From NCBI RefSeq assembly GCF_022808855.1, contig NZ_JAKZLF010000004.1, forward strand, positions 1 through 64,000: a stretch of 64,000 bases of DNA, in the 5' to 3' direction. Positions within the stretch are counted from its first letter, which is position 1. Every line of letters starts with the position of its first letter. A program made the position numbers and the translations under genes. The notes under the pieces are model-generated. The model searched no databases, was not told the DNA's origin, and was given only the letters and a program-made list of their open reading frames with translations. Origin of the DNA: Anaeromyxobacter soli. GTDB taxonomy: Bacteria; Myxococcota; Myxococcia; Myxococcales; Anaeromyxobacteraceae. This document shows, piece after piece, positions 8,107 through 15,336 of this stretch.

Positions 8107-11100
8107 TCACTCGTCGCCGGGGGCTTCCCCGCCCCCCGCGCTCACCGGCTCCTGGCCCTGCGGCGCGGGCGCCACGCGCGCGGGGATGGCCGGCGGGGTC
8201 ACCGGGCGCGCGGGGGCGGCCGGCGGGGTCCCCGGGCGCGGGGCGCCGCGGACGCGAGCGAGCTCGAGCTCGAGCGCCTTCTCGCGCCGGGCGCGCTCCT
8301 GCAGCGCCGCATGCAGCCGCTGCAGCTCCTGCGCACGCAGCTCGTCCCGCCGCTTGAGCTCCTCGCGGAAGCGCGCCTGCGCCTCCTCCACGGCGCGCAC
8401 CCCGCGCCCCTCCGCCTCGCGCCGCTCCGCCTGGAGCTGCTCGACGCGGCGTGCGGCCTCGGCGGCGCGCGTCTCCGCGGCCTGCGCGCGGGTGGTGAGC
8501 TCCTTGTCGGCCCGGGCCCGCGCCTGGCCGGCCTGGGCGAGCGCCGCCTCGAGCTCCTGAATCCGCGCCCGCGCGGCCTGCGCCACGCCGGCGTCGCGCG
8601 CCCCCTGCTCGGCGCGCGCGGCGAGCTCCGCCGCGCGGGTCTCCGCCCGCGCGATGCGCGCCTGGAGCTCGGTCTCGATCCGCTGCCGGTCCCGGTGCGC
8701 GGACGCGAGCGCCTGCTCGATCTCGCGCACCCGCGCCTCGGCGCGCTCGGCCCGCGCGCCCGTCGCCACGAGCTGCGCCTGCGCCTCGTCCACGCGCTTG
8801 CGGGCCTCGAGCCGCGCCGCCTCGGACGCCTCGCGCGCCGAGACGAGCTGCGCGATCCGCTCCTCCGCGTCGGCGATCCGCCGGCGCGTCTCCTCCGCCC
8901 GCGAGGCCGCGGTCTCGTTCGCCGCGCGCTCGCGCCGCTCGGCCGCGCGCAGGGCCTCGGTCCTCGCCGCGATCTCCTTCTGCAGCGCGTCCTCGCGCCG
9001 GGCCCGCTCGGCGGCGAGATCCTCGAAGCGCTCGTGGAGCGCCTCGGCCGCCTCGGTCTTCTTGGAGAGCTCCGCGAGGAGCTCCTCCTCTCGCCGCCGG
9101 TGCTCGTCCTCGAGCGCCGCGGCGTGGGCGCGGGCGCGCTCCTCCGTGTCTCCGCGGGCGGTGATCTCGGCCGTGAGCTCGGCCTCGAGCCGCGCCCGCT
9201 CCGCGTCGGCCGCCTCCCGCGCGGTGACGGCGGCGTGCAGCTCCTCCCGGAGCGCCGCCTCGTCCGCCGCGGTCGCCTCGAGCTCGGCCTGGAGCGCGTC
9301 GCGCGCGCCGCCGATCTGCGCGGCGTCCTCCTCCGCGCGCGAGAGCCGGAGCTCGAGGCCGGCCGCCTCGGCGCGGGCCTGGTCGCGCTCCGCCTCGAGC
9401 GCCTTCACCCGCTCCGCTCGCTCGCGGTGCGCCGTCTCGAGCGCCGCCTCGAGCCGCGACCCCTCCCCGCGCGCCGCGGCGACGAGAGCCTCCTGCGCCT
9501 CGAGCCTGCCGGCGAGCTCCGCCTGCTTGCGCTCGGCCTCGCGCGAGAGCGCGTCGAGCGACTCGCGCGCGCGGCGCAGCTCCTCCTCGAGCGCGGCCGC
9601 TCGGTGGAGCCGGTCCTCGGCCTTCGCCTCGAGTTCCGCGGCCCACGCCTCGGCCTTCCGCGCCGCCTCCGCCCGCGCGGCGCGCTCGACGGTGAGCTCA
9701 CCCTCGCGCTTCTGCAGCCGGCCGCGCGCGTCGGCGAGCGCCTCCGCCGCCTGCGCGGCAGCGGCCGCCGCCGCCTCGCCCGCCCTTGCCGCCTCCGCCG
9801 CGCCCGTCTCGAGCGCCGCGCGCGCCTCGGCGAGCTCGGCCTCGAGCGACCGGGCGCGCGCCCGCGCGGCCTCGACCGCGCCCTCGAGCTCGCCCTGCCG
9901 GGCGCCGGCCGCCGCCTCGACGTCGGAGAGGTGGGCGGTGAGCCGCGCGATCTCCTCGCGCGCCGACGCGATCGTGTCGGCGAGCCCCGCCGCGCCGCGC
10001 TCCGCCTCGACGAGCGAGGCCGCCACCGCGTCGCGCTCACCGGCGAGCCGCGCCGCCTCCGCGCGGGCGACCTCCACCTCGGCCCGCGCCTCGTCCCGCT
10101 CGGCGCCCCGCGCGTCGCGCTCCGCCTCGCGCTCGGAGAGGGCCGCCCGGAGCGCGTCGCGCTCGCGCGCGGTCCCCTCCGCCACCCCGCGCTGGCGCTC
10201 GAGGTCCTCGCGCACTCCGTCGAGCTGGGCCCGCTGCGCCTCTCGCTCGGCCGCGCGCGCCGCCTCGACCTCCTCGAGCCGCGCCCGCGCCTCCGCGAGC
10301 GCGCCGTCGAGCGCCTCGGCCCGGGCGCGCACCTCGGCGAGCGCACGCTCCGCGCCCGCGAGGGTCCGCTCCGCCTCCTCCTGCCGCACTGCGGCGGCCT
10401 CGGCCGCCTCGCGCGCCGCGCGCTCCGCCGCCGCGCGCGTCTCCTCCAGCGCCGCCTGCGCCCCCTCCAGCTCGGCGCGCAGCTCCCCCTCGCGCTCCGC
10501 CGACGCCTGCGCGAGCGCCTCGAGCGCGCCCTCGACCTCGCCGAGCCGCTGGAGCCGCTCCTCCGCCTCGCGGCCGAGCTCCTCCTCGCGCCCGCGCGCC
10601 GCGTCGCGGAACTGGCGGTACTCGTCGTCGAGCAGCCTGAGCCGCCCGTCGCGCTCGCGGAGGGCCGCCTCGCCCTCCGCCACGCGCCCCTCGAGCGCGG
10701 CCTGCGCCTCGCGGGCGGCGACCGCCGCCTCCTCGCGCGCGCGCTCCCCCTCGGCGAGGGCGGCCTCGAGCTCGCGGATGCGCACCTCGAGCGCGGCGCG
10801 GCGGTTCTCGTCGTCCGCGCGCTGCTTCTCGCGCTCCACCTCGACCGCGCGGACGCGGGCCTCGTTCTCCTCCCGCGCCGCTTCGCGCGAGCGCGCCTCG
10901 GCGTCGCGCTCGGTGCGCGTCCGCTCGAGCTCCGCCTCGAGCGCCCGCCTCCGGGCGGCGGCCTCGTCGAGCTGCGCCGCCGCCTCCCGGGCCGCGACCT
11001 CCGACGCCTCGCGCGCCTCGCCGAGCGCCTCCTCGGCGGCGGAGAGCTCGTCGGTCCGGCGGGAGATCTCCTCCTGCAGCTCGCGCTCCCGGGCCTCGGT

Positions 11101-12240
11101 CCGGTGCTGCTCGGCCCGCGCGTCGCGGCCGAGCTCCTCGATCTCCGCGCGCGCCCGCGAGAGCGCCGCGTCGCGCTCCTGCAGCTCCTCGCCCGCGGCG
11201 CCCACCTCCCGCTCGAGCTCGTGGATGCGCCGCTCGTTCGCGGCGACCACCTCGATGAGCTCCTTCTCCTGCCCGAACTTCTCGAGGAGCAGCCCGTCGA
11301 TCGACGCGCCGTACTCGCGCTCCTTCTGGACGAAGAGCTCGCGCGCCTCGCCGAGCCGGCGCGAGAGATCCTCGACCTCGTCCCGGAGCGCCTGCAGCTC
11401 CACGTCCTTGTCGTGGAGCCGCTCGTCGAACACCGAAAGCTCGCGCTCGCGCGCTTCCCACGCCTCGGCGAGCCGGGCGATCTGCGCCTCCCGCCACTTG
11501 AGATCCTCGCGGAGGAGCTGCGTGCGCCCCTCGGGAGTCTCCCTGAGCTCGCGCCGCTGCGGGGGGCGGCGGTCCGCCTCCGCGGCGAGCGCGTGCCGCT
11601 CCCCCACGGACTGGAACACGCGCTCGACGAACGACCGGTCCTCGTCGGTGAGGCCGCTCCGCTGGGCGCGGCGGGGCATCGGCGGCGGCGCGTCCGGGTC
11701 GGGCGCGGGCTCCTGGCTGGGCTCCTCGGCGACCTCCTCGCCGCTCGCCGCGGCGGCCCCGGCCTCCGCCTCGGAGGCGACCTCGCCCGGCGGCTCGCCG
11801 GGGAGCTCCACGTCGCCGTCATCGAGCTCGATGACTGCGTCGTCCGCGCTCTCCACCGGGGCGGCCGCGGCGAGGATGCGCGCGGAGAGCTTGCGCAGCG
11901 CGTCCGTGTCGAGCGGCATCGCGAGGTAGCCGTTCGCCGCCCACGGCGTGCGGGCGTGCTGCGCGAGCGCCTCCGGGGGGGTGTCCGACGAGTAGAGGAG
12001 GACGGGCAGGCCGGCGGTCGTGCGATCGTGCCGGAGCCGCGCGCAGAGCGAGAACCCGGAGAGGTCGGGCAGCTCCGCGCGGGCCACGACGAGGTCGGGA
12101 CGGCGGGTGGCGATCTCGAGCTCGGCCTCGCCGGCGCTCGCGACGATCCGCGTGCCGCAGCCGTCTTGCCGGTAGAGCGAGGCGAGCGAGAGCGCGAAGG
12201 CGTTGTCCGGCTCGACGATGAGGACGCGCTTCTGTTCCAT
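8107..12240 (-). CDS. AglZ/FrzS-like pseudo-receiver coiled-coil protein
   Basis: 1377-aa protein. Residues 1-125 form a CheY-like receiver fold (VLIVEPDNAF ... LPVLLYSSD ... NGYLAMPLDTDAL), but the phosphoacceptor position in PDLVVARAELPDLSG is R54 rather than Asp, so it should not be phosphorylated there. An acidic/Pro-rich linker (about 130-200) leads into roughly 1100 residues of unbroken Glu/Ala/Arg heptad-type coiled coil. The tail is Pro-rich. Length and architecture match Myxococcus AglZ (gliding motility) and resemble FrzS. Repeated GAG/GCG-rich codons make the reverse strand open too. No agl or frz genes are adjacent, so a motility role is inference from architecture; a general scaffold is the alternative. 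Confidence 0.75.
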   Translation of the reverse strand: MEQKRVLIVEPDNAFALSLASLYRQDGCGTRIVASAGEAELEIATRRPDLVVARAELPDLSGFSLCARLRHDRTTAGLPVLLYSSDTPPEALAQHARTPWAANGYLAMPLDTDALRKLSARILAAAAPVESADDAVIELDDGDVELPGEPPGEVASEAEAGAAAASGEEVAEEPSQEPAPDPDAPPPMPRRAQRSGLTDEDRSFVERVFQSVGERHALAAEADRRPPQRRELRETPEGRTQLLREDLKWREAQIARLAEAWEARERELSVFDERLHDKDVELQALRDEVEDLSRRLGEARELFVQKEREYGASIDGLLLEKFGQEKELIEVVAANERRIHELEREVGAAGEELQERDAALSRARAEIEELGRDARAEQHRTEARERELQEEISRRTDELSAAEEALGEAREASEVAAREAAAQLDEAAARRRALEAELERTRTERDAEARSREAAREENEARVRAVEVEREKQRADDENRRAALEVRIRELEAALAEGERAREEAAVAAREAQAALEGRVAEGEAALRERDGRLRLLDDEYRQFRDAARGREEELGREAEERLQRLGEVEGALEALAQASAEREGELRAELEGAQAALEETRAAAERAAREAAEAAAVRQEEAERTLAGAERALAEVRARAEALDGALAEARARLEEVEAARAAEREAQRAQLDGVREDLERQRGVAEGTARERDALRAALSEREAERDARGAERDEARAEVEVARAEAARLAGERDAVAASLVEAERGAAGLADTIASAREEIARLTAHLSDVEAAAGARQGELEGAVEAARARARSLEAELAEARAALETGAAEAARAGEAAAAAAAQAAEALADARGRLQKREGELTVERAARAEAARKAEAWAAELEAKAEDRLHRAAALEEELRRARESLDALSREAERKQAELAGRLEAQEALVAAARGEGSRLEAALETAHRERAERVKALEAERDQARAEAAGLELRLSRAEEDAAQIGGARDALQAELEATAADEAALREELHAAVTAREAADAERARLEAELTAEITARGDTEERARAHAAALEDEHRRREEELLAELSKKTEAAEALHERFEDLAAERARREDALQKEIAARTEALRAAERRERAANETAASRAEETRRRIADAEERIAQLVSAREASEAARLEARKRVDEAQAQLVATGARAERAEARVREIEQALASAHRDRQRIETELQARIARAETRAAELAARAEQGARDAGVAQAARARIQELEAALAQAGQARARADKELTTRAQAAETRAAEAARRVEQLQAERREAEGRGVRAVEEAQARFREELKRRDELRAQELQRLHAALQERARREKALELELARVRGAPRPGTPPAAPARPVTPPAIPARVAPAPQGQEPVSAGGGEAPGDE

Positions 12241-12460
12241 GTGTGGGCAGGTCGCGAGAGGACTCCCGCGCGGTCACCGAGCATAGGCCGGTGTCGTCCG
12301 CCAATCTAGCCATCGCCTCCCGCCGCGCCGAACGGGCGAGCGCCGACCGAGGAGGGTCTCGCGGGGCGTCTGCGCGCGGGCGCCCCGCGCGCGGATTGCG
12401 GGGGCGCACCCGGCGACCGAACGTGTCCGGGCGCCCTGGGACGCCAGGGCGGGACGACCC

Positions 12461-13021
12461 ATGACCACATCGGCCCTCCTCGTCGCGCTCGCGCTCACCA
12501 CCTCGCCCGCGCTCGCGCCCTCGGGGGCCGCCCCGAGAGAGAACCTCCTGCGCGGCCCCGCGCGCGTCGTCCTGCACTACCTGGACGAGGTACGCCTCGC
12601 CGGACCCCGCGGGCCGCTCCGCGCGGGCGCCGCCGTGCCGGCTCGCGCCGGGGAGTACTCAGCGGCGACACGCCTCATCGCACCCCGTACGAGGGCCGAG
12701 CTCGAGCGCAAGGACGCGGCGGGCGAGCCCCACCCACTGGCGTTCTGGCGCGACGCCGCGCGGGCCCACGTGCTCGACTCCTTCCAGCTCCTCGCCGTCC
12801 GCCGCGGCCCTCGCGCGACCGCCGTCGTGACGGTCGAGGAGCGTTACCTCGACCCCGCCGCCGACGCCCGCAGGCTCCTCCGGACCGTGAGCGAGTACCT
12901 CGTCGCCCGCGCGGGAGGCGAGTGGCGGATCGTGGATCGGCGGCCAGGTGGCGCGTTCGACGCGGCGGCGATCGCGGCCTACGCCGGCTACTGGGACGAA
13001 CCCGCCTCGGCGGCTCGGTGA
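12461..13021 (+). CDS. Secreted hypothetical protein, NTF2/SnoaL-like
   Basis: 186 aa with an N-terminal signal peptide (about residues 1-19, ending ALA). The rest alternates helix and strand in a pattern that could fit an NTF2-like/DUF4440-type fold (LDSFQLLAVRR ... AVVTVEERY ... EYLVARAGGEWRIVDRRP). No catalytic motif is recognised. The ATG directly follows a small inverted repeat (ccctgg gacg ccaggg). It precedes the metallophosphatase gene by 40 bases on the same strand and may be cotranscribed with it. Function is unknown. Confidence 0.6.
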   Translation: MTTSALLVALALTTSPALAPSGAAPRENLLRGPARVVLHYLDEVRLAGPRGPLRAGAAVPARAGEYSAATRLIAPRTRAELERKDAAGEPHPLAFWRDAARAHVLDSFQLLAVRRGPRATAVVTVEERYLDPAADARRLLRTVSEYLVARAGGEWRIVDRRPGGAFDAAAIAAYAGYWDEPASAAR

Positions 13022-13061
13022 TCGCGCCGCCCAGGCGGGCGGGCGTTACACTCGCCCCGAG

Positions 13062-13805
13062 ATGGCCGCGCCGCGCCGCACCCTCGTCGTGGGCGACGTC
13101 CACGGATGCCTCGCCGAGCTCGACGACCTGCTCCGGGCCGCCGGCTTCGCGCGCGGACGGGACCGGCTCGTCCTGCTCGGCGACCTGCTGGATCGAGGCC
13201 CCGACCCGGTGGGCGTCCTCCGGCGGGCGCGGGAGCTGCGGGCCGAGTCGGTCCTCGGCAACCACGAGGAGAAGCACCTCCGCTTCGCGGCGCACGAGGC
13301 GCGCCGGCGCTCGGACCACCGCCACCAGAACCCGGTGCGCTTCGATCCGCGCCGGGCCGCCCAGCACGCGGCGCTCGCGAAGGACGACCTCGCCTGGCTG
13401 GCCGCGCTGCCGCGGACCATCGCGCTCGGCGACGGCTGGGTGGCGGTGCACGCCGGGTTCCTGCCGGGGATGCCCATCGCGGCGCAGCCGCCCGACTGGA
13501 TGGTCCGGCTGCGCTACGTCGACGCCGCGGGCCGTCCGGTGGGGCGCGTGCGCGGCGACGCGGGCGAGCCCGGGGTGCGGCGCTGGGCGGAGGCCTGGAC
13601 GGGGCCCGAGCGCGTCGTCTACGGCCACCACCCGCAGAGCCTCGCCGAGCCGACGCGCGACCTGAGCGAGGCCGGCGTGAGGTGCCTCGGCCTCGACACC
13701 GGCTGCGTCTACGGCGGTCGCCTCACCGCGCTCGTCCTGCCGGGAGAGGAGATCGTCCAGGTGCCCTCGCGCATGCAGGGCGGGGGATCCGCCGCCGGGG
13801 CTTGA
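13062..13805 (+). CDS. Calcineurin-like metallophosphatase (PrpE/ApaH-like)
   Basis: 247-aa metallophosphoesterase. All motifs for the two-metal site are present: GDVHGC (D12, H14), GDLLDRGPDP, GNHEEK, VHAGFLPG and YGHHP. The size and the GDLLDRGP signature resemble bis(5'-nucleosyl)-tetraphosphatase and bacterial PP1-type Ser/Thr phosphatases; substrate cannot be decided from the sequence. The chosen ATG at 13062 gives a protein beginning just before the first metal motif. The open frame extends 38 codons upstream, but that would overlap the previous gene. Confidence 0.88.
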   Translation: MAAPRRTLVVGDVHGCLAELDDLLRAAGFARGRDRLVLLGDLLDRGPDPVGVLRRARELRAESVLGNHEEKHLRFAAHEARRRSDHRHQNPVRFDPRRAAQHAALAKDDLAWLAALPRTIALGDGWVAVHAGFLPGMPIAAQPPDWMVRLRYVDAAGRPVGRVRGDAGEPGVRRWAEAWTGPERVVYGHHPQSLAEPTRDLSEAGVRCLGLDTGCVYGGRLTALVLPGEEIVQVPSRMQGGGSAAGA

Positions 13806-13812
13806 GCGACAC

Positions 13813-13838
13813 GCGAGCGAAGCGAGCCCGCCGGGGCG
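13813..13838. repeat. 26-bp dispersed repeat, copy B (inverted)
   Basis: Exact inverted copy of bases 1-26, placed 8 bases past the metallophosphatase stop codon. See the entry at 1-26. Confidence 0.7.
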
Positions 13839-13907
13839 CCGGCGCGTTCGCGGCGAAGCCGCCACGCGGCGGCGCACGGGACCCGGCGAGCAGGGGTGGG
13901 GCCCCGG

Positions 13908-13928
13908 CCGACGGCGGTCAGCCGTCGG
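13908..13928. terminator. Hairpin between convergent genes
   Basis: Perfect 8-bp stem (ccgacggc / gccgtcgg) with a 5-base loop in the 145-base gap between the convergent metallophosphatase and moxR genes. A second small stem (ggggg / ccccc) follows at about 13936-13950. No T-run is present, so termination is a guess from position. Confidence 0.4.
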
Positions 13929-13950
13929 TGGGGCGGGGGCGCAGCCCCCG

Positions 13951-14856
13951 TTAGATCAGCCACTCCCCGCGCCGCTCGCGCGCGCGGGCGAGATCGGCCT
14001 CGTACTTGAGGACGAGGTTCAGGGTCTCGTCGAGCAGCGTCGCGTCGAGCTCCGTCGCGTTCAGCACGGCGAGCGCGCGGATCCAGTCGAGCGTCTCCGC
14101 GATCGAGGGCGGCTTCTTGAGGTCGAGCGTACGGAGCTTCCCCACCGCCGACACCACGGCGCGCGCGAGCGCCTCCGTGGCCTCCGGCACCTTGGCGCGG
14201 ACGATGGCGAGCTCCCGCTCGCGCGAGGGGAAGTCGATGTGCAGGTGGAGGCAGCGGCGCTTGAGGGCGTCGGAGAGGTCGCGCGCCGCGTTGGACGTGA
14301 GCACCACGCGGGGCACCTGGCGCGCACGGACGGTGCCGATCTCCGGCACGGTCACGGTCCACTCCGAGAGCACCTCGAGCAGGAACGCCTCGAGCTCGGG
14401 ATCCGCCTTGTCGATCTCGTCCACGAGCAGGAGCGCCGGCTCCTCGCTCGTGATGGCCCGCAGCACCGGCCGCGGCAGCAGGAACCGCTCGCTGAAGAAG
14501 ACGTTGCCCTCCCCCGCGATGCGATCCGCCGCCTCGGCGAGCGACTCCGCGCCTGACATCGCCTCCCCGATCCGCTCGCGGAGGAGCTGCGTGAACAGGA
14601 GCTGCTTCGCGTACTCCCACTCGTAGAGCGCCTTCGACTCGTCGAGCCCCTCGTAGCACTGGAGCCGGATGAGGGAGCGGCCCGACGCCTGCGCGAACGC
14701 CCGGGCGAGCGCCGTCTTGCCCACGCCGGCCGGCCCCTCGACGAGGATGGGCTTCTCGAGCCGGTCGGCCAGGAATACGGCGGTCGCGATCTCGCGCGAA
14801 GGCAGGTAGCCGGCGCCCGCGAGCTTCTCGGCGGCTTCTTCGATGGTCGCGAACAT
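13951..14856 (-). CDS. MoxR-family AAA+ ATPase
   Basis: 301-aa AAA+ protein. Walker A is GPAGVGKT with K47, Walker B is LLLVDEID, and the sensor region LTSNAARDLSDALKRRC is typical. MoxR ATPases usually act as chaperones with a von Willebrand A-domain partner encoded next door. Here the downstream gene is convergent and the upstream neighbour is a long intergenic region, so no VWA partner is present. This sets it apart from the standard moxR-DUF58-VWA operon. A possible -10 element (tataag on the minus strand, at about 14899-14904) lies roughly 45 bases upstream of the ATG. Confidence 0.9.
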   Translation of the reverse strand: MFATIEEAAEKLAGAGYLPSREIATAVFLADRLEKPILVEGPAGVGKTALARAFAQASGRSLIRLQCYEGLDESKALYEWEYAKQLLFTQLLRERIGEAMSGAESLAEAADRIAGEGNVFFSERFLLPRPVLRAITSEEPALLLVDEIDKADPELEAFLLEVLSEWTVTVPEIGTVRARQVPRVVLTSNAARDLSDALKRRCLHLHIDFPSRERELAIVRAKVPEATEALARAVVSAVGKLRTLDLKKPPSIAETLDWIRALAVLNATELDATLLDETLNLVLKYEADLARARERRGEWLI

Positions 14857-15119
14857 GGCTCCTCGCAGCGCGGCTCACGCGCTCCACGGCGCCATTCCTT
14901 ATAGGGCGGGCGCGGGCACGATCGAGCATCCGACCGGTCATGTTACCGGGGTTCGCTACACCCTGGCGTTGCCGGGAACCGTCAGAATTACAGCCGCGGC
15001 CCGCGCGGGTTTTCCACAAGTCTTTGATTCCAGGAGTGATTCGCCTTGGAGGCCCTACGGCACGCCGATTGAACAGGTACGCACTCGAGTCCCGCCGGAG
15101 GCCGACCGAGGACCCTGCC

Positions 15120-15254
15120 ATGAAGAAGCTCCAGCCCAAACGCTCGAACTGCAGGGCCCACCTCCCGTCTCACGTCCTCGTCGATGCGTGGTCGGACGCT
15201 CGACTCCTGCCCCCGCCGTTCGTCTCGAGTGAGGCGTCTGGCGGAGAATCCTAG
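15120..15254 (+). CDS. Possible 44-aa peptide
   Basis: A short ORF begins with ATG at 15120, preceded by a plausible ribosome site (ccgagg, about 8 bases upstream), and starts MKKLQPKRSN. It has a basic N-terminus, one cysteine and a Ser/Glu/Gly-rich end. Third-position GC is clearly below that of neighbouring genes. It ends 18 bases before a strong terminator, which is the main reason to list it; otherwise nothing transcribed on the plus strand needs that terminator. No known family is recognised and no peptide-modifying enzyme is nearby. It may instead be noncoding RNA or chance. Confidence 0.3.
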   Translation: MKKLQPKRSNCRAHLPSHVLVDAWSDARLLPPPFVSSEASGGES

Positions 15255-15271
15255 TCGGGCGCCCACGCGCC

Positions 15272-15317
15272 AAAAAGCTGGAGAGGCCGCGGGGCACACC
15301 CGCGGCCTCTCGCTTTT
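15272..15317. terminator. Bidirectional intrinsic terminator
   Basis: An 11-bp perfect stem (gagaggccgcg / cgcggcctctc) with a 9-base loop is followed by cgctttt on the plus strand. It is preceded by aaaaa, which gives a U-run on the minus strand. It can therefore end both the minus-strand debranching-enzyme transcript's antisense neighbour and a plus-strand transcript from the intergenic region. Because the debranching gene ends at 15337 on the minus strand, this is its natural terminator. Confidence 0.88.
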
Positions 15318-15336
15318 CGTGCGCGCGGGTGAAGGC

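Larger units (their letters stand above)
14857..15336. other. 480-base intergenic region, lower GC
   Basis: This gap separates moxR from the debranching-enzyme gene and is visibly richer in A/T than its surroundings around 14885-15040. It contains one sequence fitting the DnaA-box consensus (ttttccaca, 15010-15018), a possible 44-codon plus-strand ORF (15120-15254) and a strong bidirectional terminator (15272-15317). No tRNA or riboswitch was recognised. Confidence 0.5.

Noticed and set aside
8311..12309. 1332-codon plus-strand ORF opposite the AglZ-like gene
   Set aside because: Leu/Arg-rich with no domain; a mirror of Glu/Ala/Arg-rich codons on the minus strand.
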